The translations under genes and the position numbers were made by a program. Below, piece after piece: positions 17,974-27,565 of a stretch of 64,000 nucleotides of DNA (positions are counted from its first letter, which is position 1; each line of letters begins with the position of its first letter). Below the pieces are notes generated by a model. That model saw only the letters and a list, made by a program, of their open reading frames with translations, was not told the origin of the DNA and made no database searches. The stretch comes from Bacillus mycoides (GTDB lineage: Bacteria > Bacillota > Bacilli > Bacillales > Bacillaceae_G): assembly GCF_018742245.1 (NCBI RefSeq), contig NZ_CP036132.1:2785001-2849000 (forward strand), read 5' to 3'.

Positions 17974-18270
17974 ATGATTTTAAATAAAAAGTTAATGATT
18001 CCATCTACATTTCTACTATTAACTTGTCACATAGGCATTTTTTACTTTTGGATCTTCGATTGGAAGAAGATCTCGACTCCTTACGGTCTAGTTATATGGA
18101 TTATTTCTACTGTTTGCGGCTTTTTACTTTATTACCACTTTAAACATCAAAACTCTAATAAAATAGTATTAATCGGTAGTTCATTATTATTAATCGCTTC
18201 TTCATCACTCATGATTTTTTTAGGTATTATTACTAGTATTATCTTTGTAACTGTTAGTTCTATGCCTTAA
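17974..18270 (+). CDS. Small membrane protein, unknown
   Basis: A 98-residue protein with three to four hydrophobic helices (7-27, 38-55, 62-80 and 80-95) and almost no soluble part. GAGAGGTG precedes the ATG. No family was recognised. Confidence 0.6.
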   Translation: MILNKKLMIPSTFLLLTCHIGIFYFWIFDWKKISTPYGLVIWIISTVCGFLLYYHFKHQNSNKIVLIGSSLLLIASSSLMIFLGIITSIIFVTVSSMP

Positions 18271-18327
18271 ATATATAGTCTTTTATTGTGTAAAAAAGAG
18301 TGAACAAAATAGAATCACATAAAAATT

Positions 18328-18360
18328 AAAGAAGATGATTCCGGTAATCATCTTCTTTTA
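18328..18360. terminator. Bidirectional terminator
   Basis: AAAGAAGATGATT pairs with AATCATCTTCTTT around a 5-base loop, between two convergent genes. Confidence 0.8.
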
Positions 18361-18374
18361 AAATCCAATCTTTA

Positions 18375-18911
18375 TTATAATATTTCGCTTTTCAATTTCT
18401 TAATTTTCCATAAGAGCCTCATAAAGAAATAAACATACATACAACCTACAAGCCCTGTCATAACTTTCGCCCAAATTGGCACTCTTGATTCTGTTGAATT
18501 TAAAAATACGCTATACATTGAGGGTAATATAGTTATTGAAATCAATGCGAAAAATTGTAATAACTCCTTCATTTTTTGCACCTTCGTGTCCTTCTCTGAA
18601 TATATGTCAGGTAACTCAATTCCCTCCTCTACTTCCTTACAAAAATAATTCCATCTTGTAAAACTTGTGACACGTTTCCAACCAGACATTTCATATATTT
18701 CAAAGTACTCTTGTTGTTTTTCTTTTGAATCCCTGTAAACCAATCTAAAATCCGCTTTATATATTACATCTTTTGGTTCTGTTTTCTTAAACGTATACAT
18801 CAAATTATACCTTTGTAACGCCCAGCCTTTTTGATGCATTTTCCGTAAAAAAACTTCTTCTTTTTCTAAACTCCATGCCATGAAAAATTTGAATACCTTT
18901 TTTGTCTTCAT
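18375..18911 (-). CDS. DUF2812 membrane protein
   Basis: A 178-residue protein. The N-terminal soluble DUF2812 part (FFMAWSLEKEEVFLRKM, then a beta-rich region with EIYEMSGWKRVTSFTRW) is followed by two membrane helices (about 117-137 and 147-167). It starts 7 bases after a PadR regulator gene. This pair recurs in Firmicutes, and the membrane protein is thought to be under PadR control. Its activity is unknown. Confidence 0.8.
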   Translation of the reverse strand: MKTKKVFKFFMAWSLEKEEVFLRKMHQKGWALQRYNLMYTFKKTEPKDVIYKADFRLVYRDSKEKQQEYFEIYEMSGWKRVTSFTRWNYFCKEVEEGIELPDIYSEKDTKVQKMKELLQFFALISITILPSMYSVFLNSTESRVPIWAKVMTGLVGCMYVYFFMRLLWKIKKLKSEIL

Positions 18912-18918
18912 CTTCCAT

Positions 18919-19236
18919 TCACTCCCCTAATATACTGTTTCCATTCCTTACAGATCTCTGCAACCTGTTATACTCTAGCTCTAACACTTCTCTACCAAAC
19001 GGCGTTAACTCATAGCACTTCTTTCTGTCTGTTGAGGCAACTTCAACAATTAACTTTTCTTTTAATAACTTCGTCGTATTCCCATATAAAGTACCAGGAC
19101 CTAGCTTTACTTCCCCATTTGTCATCTCTTCTACCATTTGCATAATTCCATAACCATGCATTGGCTTAACTAGTGACAATAATATGTAATATGTCGCCTC
19201 AGTTAATGGAATGTATTTTTGCGCTTTCGCATTCAT
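18919..19236 (-). CDS. PadR-family transcriptional regulator
   Basis: A 105-residue winged-helix repressor of the short PadR class: TYYILLSLVKPMHGYGIMQ, then the GPGTLYGNTTKLLKE recognition helix region and the wing. GGAGG precedes the ATG. Its own 5' region carries repeated CGATACATCG elements overlapping the ribosome site and transcription start, so autoregulation is likely. Confidence 0.88.
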   Translation of the reverse strand: MNAKAQKYIPLTEATYYILLSLVKPMHGYGIMQMVEEMTNGEVKLGPGTLYGNTTKLLKEKLIVEVASTDRKKCYELTPFGREVLELEYNRLQRSVRNGNSILGE

Positions 19237-19248
19237 TATAACTACCTC

Positions 19249-19326
19249 CGATACATCGCTTCATGATATATCGACTAACGATACATCGTATACCGATATT
19301 ATATAATCACATTCCAAAATATGCAA
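19249..19326 (-). promoter_or_regulatory. padR promoter with repeated operator
   Basis: On the minus strand TTGCAT (19321-19326), 17 bases and TATAAT (19298-19303) form a strong SigA promoter. Downstream lie CGATACATCG at 19279-19288, GATATATCG at 19265-19273 and CGATACATCG again at 19249-19258. The outer two copies are exactly 30 bases apart, and the last touches the ribosome site. This is a probable PadR operator. Confidence 0.65.
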
Positions 19327-19441
19327 ATAGAATTTAAAATTAAATATCCATTTCTTCGGATTAAAAAATCATACCAATTTTCTGAATAATTTGTTAAAAT
19401 ATAGAAATACTAACTCTTTTATTATGGAAGGAATGTTACAT

Positions 19442-20371
19442 ATGATAAATAAATTAAAAGAAAATATAGGGTCTGTTTTTGTCGGTAAGGAAAATGTAAT
19501 TGATTTACTCCTCGTTTCATTACTTGCTGATGGACATGTACTGCTTGAAGACGTTCCTGGCACCGGGAAAACATTACTAGCAAAAACAATTTCTAAAAGC
19601 ATTGGTGGTAATTTTTCTCGCGTTCAATTTACCCCTGATGTACTTCCGAGTGATGTAACAGGTATTGAATACTTCAATCCAAAAACGAGTGAATTCGAGT
19701 TAAGACTTGGACCAGTCATGACAAATATACTACTTGCAGATGAAATTAACCGCGCGATGCCGAGAACACAATCTAGTTTGTTAGAAGCGATGGAAGAACG
19801 ACAAGTAACTCTTGAAAAGCAGTCTACTCCTCTTCCGAAACCATTCTTTGTTATTGCGACGCAAAACCCGATTGAATCACAAGGAACTTTCCCGCTTCCA
19901 GATGCACAACTTGATCGTTTTTTAATGACGATTTCAATTGGTTATCCGTCTCCTGAAGATGAGCTAAAAATGATGCGCCGTTTTCGTAACAATGCACCTT
20001 TAGAAAGCGTCACATCTGTCATTTCTTTAGAGGACATTTTAGAAGCGCAGCAACAAGTGAAAGAAATTTTCGTATCAGAACCGTTAGAACACTATATTAT
20101 TAAACTTGCTCACGCTACAAGAAATCATGATTACATTGCCAATGGTGTAAGCCCACGCGCTACATTAGCTTTAGTACGTGCTGTTCAAGCATTAGCCTTT
20201 TTACGCGGCAGAGAATATTGTACACCTGAAGATATACAATTTTTAGTTCCTTCTGTTTGGAATCACCGTATCGTCTTATCAATGGAAGGTGCATTACGTA
20301 CGACAAAAAACGAATTAATGCAAAGGATTTTAAAAGAAGTTGACGTACCCGTGGAGATTGAGCAAGCATGA
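19442..20371 (+). CDS. MoxR-family AAA ATPase (copy 1)
   Basis: A 309-residue AAA+ ATPase. Walker A is LEDVPGTGKTLLAK (near 37), Walker B is LLADEINRA, followed by the MoxR signature PRTQSSLLEAMEERQVT, sensor 1 at ATQNPIE and a C-terminal lid. MoxR ATPases act as chaperones that mature partner proteins with DUF58/VWA-like domains. ATG at 19442 has GGAAGGA upstream; earlier in-frame starts are weaker. It is the first gene of a three-gene operon with a DUF58 protein and a membrane protein. Confidence 0.87.
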   Translation: MINKLKENIGSVFVGKENVIDLLLVSLLADGHVLLEDVPGTGKTLLAKTISKSIGGNFSRVQFTPDVLPSDVTGIEYFNPKTSEFELRLGPVMTNILLADEINRAMPRTQSSLLEAMEERQVTLEKQSTPLPKPFFVIATQNPIESQGTFPLPDAQLDRFLMTISIGYPSPEDELKMMRRFRNNAPLESVTSVISLEDILEAQQQVKEIFVSEPLEHYIIKLAHATRNHDYIANGVSPRATLALVRAVQALAFLRGREYCTPEDIQFLVPSVWNHRIVLSMEGALRTTKNELMQRILKEVDVPVEIEQA

Positions 20372-21531
20372 ATGGACAGCGCGTTGTAACTGTACCTTTA
20401 TTTTTTCAAATCCACATTATTCAATTAACTGTGCCCATCGCTTTACTATTTACGTTTTTTCTACCGCAACGAATTATTATGTTTCTCTTTTTCTCCTACT
20501 ATTTATTTGCGATTTTCATTTATAAATATGTCGCTTACATAGAGAAAAGATTTCAAGTTATAAATGAAAAACAAACAACTCGGCTTTTCCCTGATGAATC
20601 CGGACAGTTTTTTATTCATTTAAAAAATGGGGCAAATATACCACTCGTTAACGGTGTTTGTTACTTTCATTTAAATTCGTCCCTTATACCGCATAAAGAT
20701 CAAGGGATTGAACAAATATCAAAAACGTTATTTTCTTTCCCATTTTCACAACCTGCTCATTCAGCACAAAAATGGGATTTAACATTAACCGCAACGAAGC
20801 GTGGTGTCTTTCAAATTGAACAATTTGAATGTGTTTTAAAAGACCCTTTTCATTTATTAACTGTCCATTTACCTGTTTTCGATAAATTAAAGACTGAAAT
20901 TATTGTATACCCTACTCCTAAAGAAGTAGCCGGTTTACAAGAACTTCAGCAACTATTAACAGGTTCGTATCGAACGAATTTCTCTTTTTACAATGATGAA
21001 ACATCCATTATCGGTGTTAAACGATATGAACGTGAATCTTTCCGCTCTATTCATTGGAAAGCATCTGCTAAAATGCAGGCGTTACAAGCGAAGCAATATG
21101 AACCTGTAAAAAATTATAGTTGGACGATTTGTCTTTCTTTAGCTGCTGATCGTGGGTTTGGTTGGAAAGAGAATGTAGAAGACCTTATTTCATTTACCAC
21201 ATACATTTGCCAATACGCAACGAAGCATCAAATTCCGTTTGAGTTATTTATTAGTATATTAGCAGAAGGTGGCCCTTTGCATTTACCATTAAACGAAGGA
21301 CAAGCGCATTACGGGAAGGCATTAGAGGAATTGGCACGTATTTCAGATGATAGTACGCTTCTTCCGAAACAAGGATTTCTTCACTATGTAACGAGAAAAA
21401 GAGAACGCTCGTCTACGATGATTTACATCGGTATACAGAAGAATGCGCTCCCTCTTCTAACGCAACCTACATTTCTCATAAATAATGAAGGGATGGTGGA
21501 AGCAGTTGAAAACTTGGCTCTATCACGTTAA
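20368..21531 (+). CDS. DUF58 protein (copy 1)
   Basis: A 387-residue membrane-anchored protein. Two hydrophobic helices occupy about residues 10-52. The DUF58 core is recognised by KRYERESFRSIHWKASAK near residue 215. The start overlaps the moxR stop (ATGA). DUF58 proteins are usual partners of MoxR ATPases, and some have a VWA-like fold. The biological output is unknown. Confidence 0.85.
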   Translation: MNGQRVVTVPLFFQIHIIQLTVPIALLFTFFLPQRIIMFLFFSYYLFAIFIYKYVAYIEKRFQVINEKQTTRLFPDESGQFFIHLKNGANIPLVNGVCYFHLNSSLIPHKDQGIEQISKTLFSFPFSQPAHSAQKWDLTLTATKRGVFQIEQFECVLKDPFHLLTVHLPVFDKLKTEIIVYPTPKEVAGLQELQQLLTGSYRTNFSFYNDETSIIGVKRYERESFRSIHWKASAKMQALQAKQYEPVKNYSWTICLSLAADRGFGWKENVEDLISFTTYICQYATKHQIPFELFISILAEGGPLHLPLNEGQAHYGKALEELARISDDSTLLPKQGFLHYVTRKRERSSTMIYIGIQKNALPLLTQPTFLINNEGMVEAVENLALSR

Positions 21532-22615
21532 TGACTTTATTCTGCTGCTCCTCCTTTCGTTATTAACGGAAAGAAACGAAATAGTTGGTATTGCTATATT
21601 TTTAGCGACCGGTTATGTAGGAGTACTTCTTATTAATAAATTAATGAAGAAAAAAACAACAGGATTTGTAATACTGTTAGTTGCTCAAATAGTCGGTTGT
21701 TCTTTCATTCTACCTTTTTCTCTTTTTGGCACAATTATGTTACCACTTTTCTTCTTTATCGTACACGCAGTTGGGCCTGGGTATCCGGTACAAAAGTCGT
21801 TAGGCGGTATTATATGGTTTGTCTTTTCAGCTATATTTCATGCCCCTTTTCCACCGTTATGGAAATTGTTACTATTAGTTTTTCACATTATGATTACATT
21901 TTGGCAAACAGGTTCAAATCGTAATCAACAGCTATTACGTTTTTCTTCTATTATTGCTATTGGAACAATTAGTGCTTTACTTATTCCGGTATTCCCTTAT
22001 ATTCGTCTTATTTTTTCTTATATCGTTCAAGTAGTTGCGTTAGGATTCGGATACGCTATCAATCCGTTATTTTCGGCAGCTGCATTAAAAGAAACAGATG
22101 ATTTTTGGTCGAATAAAGGGAATCTAAAAGATCCTACAATTAAGGAGGAATTGGGGCAACGTACTTTTGATCCAACTCTCATAAATAGCGTTACAATAAT
22201 AGTCTGTACAGCTATCGCTATTTACGTCGTTTGGAAAATAGTAAAAAAACGAAAATATTTAAGCTTAGCAAACATGCCAGTCTTCGAATCTACAATCATT
22301 ACTGATAAAGAAGGAATCAGCCAAAAACGCTTCAAACAAAATAAACCACCAAATAACGAAATTCGAAAAGAAATTTTCAAACTTGAGAGTAAACTATCCC
22401 CTCCTTTAAATCGTGAACGAGGAGAAACTGTTGAAGCTTGGCTAGAAAGAGTAAATCATGAAGAAGAGGTAAATATTCAGAGTCATATCATTATAGATGC
22501 GTATAATGCAGTACGTTATTCAAACAGTGAAAATGCTGTGCTTTTGCATGAATTTAAGGAAGAGGTTCATAAGCTTTATGCTTATCAGAAGAGTTTGAAG
22601 AAGAAGAGAAAATAA
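21485..22615 (+). CDS. Membrane protein with DUF4129-like tail (MoxR operon copy 1)
   Basis: A 376-residue protein with six or seven membrane helices in the first 200 residues, another near 230, and a soluble C-terminal part (LNRERGETVEAWLERVNHE) resembling the DUF4129 tail of transglutaminase-type membrane proteins. The transglutaminase core itself is not visible. The longest frame overlaps the DUF58 gene by 47 bases without a ribosome site. A TTG at 21506, preceded by GGATGGTGG, is a plausible alternative start. Confidence 0.7.
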   Translation: MKGWWKQLKTWLYHVNDFILLLLLSLLTERNEIVGIAIFLATGYVGVLLINKLMKKKTTGFVILLVAQIVGCSFILPFSLFGTIMLPLFFFIVHAVGPGYPVQKSLGGIIWFVFSAIFHAPFPPLWKLLLLVFHIMITFWQTGSNRNQQLLRFSSIIAIGTISALLIPVFPYIRLIFSYIVQVVALGFGYAINPLFSAAALKETDDFWSNKGNLKDPTIKEELGQRTFDPTLINSVTIIVCTAIAIYVVWKIVKKRKYLSLANMPVFESTIITDKEGISQKRFKQNKPPNNEIRKEIFKLESKLSPPLNRERGETVEAWLERVNHEEEVNIQSHIIIDAYNAVRYSNSENAVLLHEFKEEVHKLYAYQKSLKKKRK

Positions 22616-22617
22616 TG

Positions 22618-22659
22618 TATACAAAAAGACTCCTATTAAACTAGGAGTCTTTTTGTATA
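22618..22659. terminator. Bidirectional terminator after MoxR operon 1
   Basis: TATACAAAAAGACTCCTA pairs perfectly with TAGGAGTCTTTTTGTATA, between convergent genes. Confidence 0.85.
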
Positions 22660-22683
22660 AAAGTCCACGTTGCTTTTCACAAA

Positions 22684-24135
22684 TTATGCTTTTTTTCCTG
22701 CTTCAATTTCTAAAGATTCTTCATGCCACCAAAGTGTTTCTTCAGGATCCTCTTTAGCGATTTGATGTGCTTCTTTCTTCGATTCTACGGTAGGATAAGA
22801 TCCTTTTAATGCACGTCCTGATGTTGTAACAAACAGTACACTAAATACAACTAATCCAATTACACTTACACCTGTTAAATAAAATGCTGGTGCGAGCGGG
22901 TTACCAGTCACATGAACTAAGTATGAACATACAAGCGGCGTTGTACCACCGAATATAGATACAGAAATATTAAAGGAGATAGAAAGTGCACGATAACGTA
23001 CATCGGTGAAAAAGAGTGCTGGTAATAACGAAGGCAATGTTCCTTCATAAACACTAAGGAAGAAACCTAAGACGAAAATACCCGCAAACATGGCTACAAT
23101 ATGTCCGTTACCAATTAATAAAAATGCTGGAATTGAACATAATGCTAAACCAAGTAAACCAATTTGTACTACGCGTTTATTACCTACTTTATCACTTAAT
23201 TTACCGAAATAAAGTGCCAGTGGAATCATAAGTGCCATCGTAATTGAAATAATCAATAAGCCAGTTGTTTCTTTGACTTTTAGTACTTGTGTTAGATAAG
23301 AAGGAATATACGAAAGGATCATATAGTTTGTAATGTTAAAGAAGGCAACAATTACTGTGCTTAATAAGAAGTCTTTTTTGTGATATTTTAATATATCCAT
23401 AAATGAAAATTGTTCGTTGTCTTCAGATTCCTCTTGTGCTTTTTCCATCTCTTGAAAGATTGGAGATTCATCTAAATGACGTCGTAAATATAAACCGACC
23501 AAACCAATTGGTGCAGCAATTAAGAAAGGAATACGCCATCCCCAGCTGAGCATTTGCTCATCTGTTAATAATAACGTTAAAATGGTAACAATTACCGAGG
23601 CAGCAATGTAACCTGAGAGTGTTCCAATTTCAAGACCACTACCGAGTATACCACGCTTTTTATCTGGAGAAGATTCTGCGATATAAACCATTGCTCCTGA
23701 ATATTCGCCGCCTGTAGAGAAGCCTTGAATCATTCGAGCAACTAAAAGTAGTATTGGTGCCCATACACCAATTTGTTCATAGGTTGGTAGTAATGCGATG
23801 AATAATGTAGAAAGTGCCATTAAAATAATAGTTGTACTTAAAACAATCTTTCGGCCATACTTGTCTCCTATTCTACCAAAGAAAATACCTCCAATTGGTC
23901 GAACTAGAAAGGCCGCCGCAAATGTACCAAATGTAAGTACAAGTTGCAAACCACTATCATTCACACCCGAGAAGAATAATTGACTTAAAATAACCGCTAA
24001 ATAAGCATATAATCCGAAGTCAAACCACTCCATTGCATTCCCAATGCCAGTAGCAACAACTGCTTTCCTAGCTTGTTTAGGATTGACAATATTAACGTCT
24101 TGAGGTTCAAAATTTAAATCATTATTTTGTTGCAT
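22684..24135 (-). CDS. MFS transporter, MHS/ProP type
   Basis: A 12-helix transporter of about 483 residues from the metabolite:H+ symporter family. Diagnostic features are NAMEWFDFGLYAYLAV at the first helix and the loop 2-3 motif GRIGDKYGRKIVL. The cytoplasmic centre carries an acidic stretch (KAQEESEDNEQF). Relatives carry proline/betaine, alpha-ketoglutarate, citrate or aromatic acids; the substrate is not clear. ATG at 24135 is chosen with AAGGGG upstream. A GTG at 24213 would add 26 residues with no similarity to the family. Confidence 0.83.
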   Translation of the reverse strand: MQQNNDLNFEPQDVNIVNPKQARKAVVATGIGNAMEWFDFGLYAYLAVILSQLFFSGVNDSGLQLVLTFGTFAAAFLVRPIGGIFFGRIGDKYGRKIVLSTTIILMALSTLFIALLPTYEQIGVWAPILLLVARMIQGFSTGGEYSGAMVYIAESSPDKKRGILGSGLEIGTLSGYIAASVIVTILTLLLTDEQMLSWGWRIPFLIAAPIGLVGLYLRRHLDESPIFQEMEKAQEESEDNEQFSFMDILKYHKKDFLLSTVIVAFFNITNYMILSYIPSYLTQVLKVKETTGLLIISITMALMIPLALYFGKLSDKVGNKRVVQIGLLGLALCSIPAFLLIGNGHIVAMFAGIFVLGFFLSVYEGTLPSLLPALFFTDVRYRALSISFNISVSIFGGTTPLVCSYLVHVTGNPLAPAFYLTGVSVIGLVVFSVLFVTTSGRALKGSYPTVESKKEAHQIAKEDPEETLWWHEESLEIEAGKKA

Positions 24136-24311
24136 ATAGTCAAACAGCCCCTTATTTAATTTAACTTCTTTCAGCACACCTTCTCTTACTAGAATAAATT
24201 CAATACGAAGCACTTAAGGAAAAGCAACGTCTCCTTATCTGTTATTATTGTTTCACATAATTAAGTATTTGTCCAATTAGATTCTTTCTAGGTTAAGTAA
24301 TTAAGTATTTT
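24136..24311. other. Upstream region of MFS gene, nothing else seen
   Basis: AT-rich DNA holding the probable MFS promoter. A TTAAGTATTT element appears twice (near 24260 and 24301). No gene is supported here. Confidence 0.4.
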
Positions 24312-24355
24312 AAAAAGCTGAAAAAGCGCTGTATGAGTGCCTTTTTCAGCTTTTT
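24312..24355 (-). terminator. Terminator of aminotransferase gene
   Basis: AAAAAGCTGAAAAAG pairs with CTTTTTCAGCTTTTT, with a further GC step in the stem. On the minus strand it lies about 95 bases after the aminotransferase stop. Confidence 0.75.
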
Positions 24356-24448
24356 ATTTTAATATATAAATTTATTTTTTGTCCTTATTTTCTTCCTGTA
24401 CGAATTATAAATAAGGTACTTTTTATATTTGTATTTTCATCAAAATTC

Positions 24449-25666
24449 TTAAACACTTGCTATAGCTGCCACACTATGAATAGCGAATATAAATTCATTA
24501 ATAAATGCATCAATTTCCTCTTTCGTAATTATATACGGGGGAAGTAAACGGATGATATTCCCTTGTGTAACATCGACTAACATCCCTTTCTCCATTAATT
24601 CTAGCTGTAATTTCTTTACGTTTTCATTTGTATCATTCATACTAATTCCAAACATCATCCCAGCATGACGTACTTCCTGAATATAATAAGAATTTTCTTT
24701 CTGAATTTCTTGCAGTTTATCATTTAAATATAGTGACGTTTCATAAGCTTCTTGCATTAAACCATCATCAATTAATGTTGTTAATACCGTTAAACCTAAA
24801 GCTGTTCCCATTGATGAATGAGCAAATGTTGTTCCGTGATCTCCTGGTGAAAATACATCACATAACTTTTCACCTACAATGATTCCTCCTAGCGGTATCC
24901 CGCCTCCTGCTCCTTTACCAAATTGAATAATGTCTGGTGTAATATTGAAATTTTGATAAGCAAATAGTTTCCCAGTTCTGCCTATACCACTTTGTACTTC
25001 ATCAACAATTAGAATTACATTATATTTATCACATAGATATTGAACACCATGTAAATATTCACTTGATAAAGGATAGATCCCACCGCTTCCTAAAACAGGC
25101 TCTAGCATAATTGCAATGGGATGTTCATTAACAATTGTATCTTCTAATTCCTTTATATTTTCACGCTCCACTTCATATACAGGAATAGATGTTTTAGGGA
25201 AGTTTTGATATATACTTTCTTGTCTTGTAAAGTGAAGAGCTCCTAATGTTCGTCCGTGGAAACTACCTTTCAGTACAACGACTCCATCACGTTCTTCATT
25301 CGTAATAGATCTATATTTATCTATTAATTTTAACGTTGTTTCTGTCGCTTCTGTACCAGAGTTTGTAAAAAAGACTTTTCCATTTTTTAAAGAGTAATCA
25401 ACTAATTTCTTTGCATACTCAATCGCAACTGGGTTTAAAAAATGAAATGGCAGATGCAACGACTTCGTAACTTGCTCCATTGTCGTTTGCACAATTTTAG
25501 GATGATTGTATCCTAATACGTTTACCCCTACACCAGAAAACATATCTAAATACTCTTTTCCATCTACATCATAAAGTTTACAACCTTCTCCTCTTTCTAT
25601 TGCAACCTCCGTGCGACAATACGTAGGCATCATATATTCTTTATCTAATTGAAACCAATCCGACAT
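24449..25666 (-). CDS. Class III pyridoxal-phosphate aminotransferase (ArgD-like)
   Basis: A 405-residue PLP enzyme of the acetylornithine/ornithine aminotransferase group. The phosphate-binding FFTNSGTEATE segment lies near residue 104, the PLP-ring Asp in LIVDEVQSG, and the Schiff-base Lys in FGKGAGGGIPLGG. It transfers an amino group between an omega-amino compound and 2-oxoglutarate. It is not in an arginine operon here, so the real substrate may differ. ATG at 25666 sits 8 bases after GGAGG; a TTG two codons earlier is too close to it. Confidence 0.83.
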   Translation of the reverse strand: MSDWFQLDKEYMMPTYCRTEVAIERGEGCKLYDVDGKEYLDMFSGVGVNVLGYNHPKIVQTTMEQVTKSLHLPFHFLNPVAIEYAKKLVDYSLKNGKVFFTNSGTEATETTLKLIDKYRSITNEERDGVVVLKGSFHGRTLGALHFTRQESIYQNFPKTSIPVYEVERENIKELEDTIVNEHPIAIMLEPVLGSGGIYPLSSEYLHGVQYLCDKYNVILIVDEVQSGIGRTGKLFAYQNFNITPDIIQFGKGAGGGIPLGGIIVGEKLCDVFSPGDHGTTFAHSSMGTALGLTVLTTLIDDGLMQEAYETSLYLNDKLQEIQKENSYYIQEVRHAGMMFGISMNDTNENVKKLQLELMEKGMLVDVTQGNIIRLLPPYIITKEEIDAFINEFIFAIHSVAAIASV

Positions 25667-25967
25667 GTTCAATTCCTCCTATTTATTTTTACTATTTTTT
25701 AATGTTCATTATCTATAAAGTTATTTATCAATTAATTTTTAAGATTGAAATTTTAATAGTGGGTTTTCCACCTTTTTACTAAAACGTGTTATTTCTCTTC
25801 CCGATATTCATTTTTCCATAATTTCTTCTATTTCAACAGGTCCACTGTATGTGCCTTTTTTTCATCTAGCGGTATGTTACTAATTTGAACTTCGTATGTA
25901 ATACATAATCAAGGCTAAAGAATCATATTTAGTAACAATCAACGAAAAAATTTTGGAGGCTATGTCG
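25667..25967. other. Divergent intergenic region, aminotransferase/catalase
   Basis: About 300 AT-rich bases containing the start signals of both genes. Neither a clear SigB box nor a convincing SigA pair could be fixed for the catalase. Only its GGAGG site (25955-25959) is certain. Confidence 0.4.
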
Positions 25968-27347
25968 ATGAATGAAAAACATGATAAACAGAGGCAATCT
26001 TTATTAGGAGAAGACTTAAATAGCAATCGAGAACTTAATGAACCAGCTAAACTTCACTCTCAAACAGTTGGTTCACGTGGACCTATTTTAAAGCAAGATA
26101 ATGTACTGCACGAGGCGTTACAAGAATTTATCCATGAAAAAATTTTAGAAAGACCTGTTCATGCAAAAGGATTTGGTGCATTCGGTTATTTTCAAACGAT
26201 ATATCCGATGTCTGAACATACAAAACTAAGCTTTTTACAAAATTCAAATGAGAAAATTCCTGTTATGGTGCGATTTTCATTAGCTGTTAGTACGAAAGGA
26301 ACACCTGATACTTCTAGAAATGTACGCGGTTTTGCTACAAAATTTTATACTAAAGAAGGCGTATTTGATCTTTTATGTAATCACCTTCCTGTCTTTTCTG
26401 TTCGTGATCCGATGCGTTTCCCTGAAACTATTAACGCGTTATTGCCTTCACCTAAAAATAACTTACTAGATCCTGATAGATTTTGGAGTTTTGTCGCTAG
26501 AGCACCCGAATCCATTCATTTTGTTGTCCGTTTATACTCTGATGCTGGTACGGCAAAAAGTCTTCGCCACATCCCAGGACATAGTGTAAATACATATGTT
26601 TGGAGAAATGCTCAAGGTAATCGAAAGTACGTAAAGTATCATTGGTATCCATTTGAAGGTGTACAATCCATTACTAGTGAGGAAGCAAATAAACTAGCTG
26701 CCGAAAATCCTGATTATAGTGGAAAAGATTTATACGATGCAATTGAGGCTGGTAAACCAGTGGAATATGGTTTATATGTCCAGCTCATGGATCCGAAAGA
26801 TGAAGCACATCTTTCTTATGACCCTTTAGATGATACTAAAGTATGGGATGAAAAGAAGTATCCTCTTATGCCAGTAGGCAAAATGGTATTAAATAAAAAT
26901 CCTGAAAACTATATCGAACAAGTAGAAAAAGTCTCCTTCTCCCCTTCTAATTTACTAGACGGTGCAGAACTATCAGATGATAAAATGCTGCAAGGTCGCG
27001 CTAATATTTATAGTGATTCTCAAAGAAGAAGAATTGGACCCGAATTTCGTAAATTAGCGATCAACCAACAGCAAGATTGGACACCCGCTAATCAAATTAC
27101 AAGCGGTGACGGAAGATACGTTGAAGGAAAACTCGAAAGAACTTCTATAACTAAGCAAGATGATTTTGGGCAGGCTGGTGAATTTTATGCGAAGTTATCA
27201 CACATTGAAAAAGAACATCTTGCTGAAAATTTAGCTAATGATTTGAAAGTTATATCCAATGATATTAGGAAGATAGTTTTGGGGTATTTCGATCAAGTAT
27301 CAACTGATTTGAAAACAAGCATTGAGACAAAAATGAAAGAGCATTAA
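25968..27347 (+). CDS. Heme catalase (monofunctional)
   Basis: A 459-residue catalase that splits hydrogen peroxide to water and oxygen. The distal His is in RPVHAKGFGAFGYF (near H65), the distal Asn in DLLCNHLP, and the proximal heme-ligand Tyr in GRANIYSDSQRRRIGPEF with its R-x3-Y spacing. It is shorter than common 480-505-residue small-subunit catalases, and some usually invariant positions differ (CNHLP for GNNTP, SQRRR for THRHR), so it is a divergent branch. ATG at 25968 is 8 bases after GGAGG; an ATG two codons upstream is too close. Confidence 0.88.
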   Translation: MNEKHDKQRQSLLGEDLNSNRELNEPAKLHSQTVGSRGPILKQDNVLHEALQEFIHEKILERPVHAKGFGAFGYFQTIYPMSEHTKLSFLQNSNEKIPVMVRFSLAVSTKGTPDTSRNVRGFATKFYTKEGVFDLLCNHLPVFSVRDPMRFPETINALLPSPKNNLLDPDRFWSFVARAPESIHFVVRLYSDAGTAKSLRHIPGHSVNTYVWRNAQGNRKYVKYHWYPFEGVQSITSEEANKLAAENPDYSGKDLYDAIEAGKPVEYGLYVQLMDPKDEAHLSYDPLDDTKVWDEKKYPLMPVGKMVLNKNPENYIEQVEKVSFSPSNLLDGAELSDDKMLQGRANIYSDSQRRRIGPEFRKLAINQQQDWTPANQITSGDGRYVEGKLERTSITKQDDFGQAGEFYAKLSHIEKEHLAENLANDLKVISNDIRKIVLGYFDQVSTDLKTSIETKMKEH

Positions 27348-27444
27348 GAAGATTAAAACATGCTTTACGAATGAGAATTCAAATCTATATTAATTATTTT
27401 CTTGTCAAAATCCAATGAGGTTATTTAATTTAAAAATATAAAGC

Positions 27445-27484
27445 CAATATACCCCTGTTCTATAATTAGAACAGGGGTATATTG
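27445..27484 (+). terminator. 17-bp perfect stem-loop after catalase
   Basis: CAATATACCCCTGTTCT pairs with AGAACAGGGGTATATTG around a 6-base loop. A weaker inverted repeat (AAGTAGTTTAATG/CATTAACTACTT) follows up to about 27515 and may serve the convergent collagenase gene. The T tail is poor. Confidence 0.6.
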
Positions 27485-27565
27485 AAGTAGTTTAATGTTT
27501 AACATTAACTACTTTACTTAGCTAAAAAATGCAATAAGTAGCCTTTCAAAACAAACTATAGTAAA

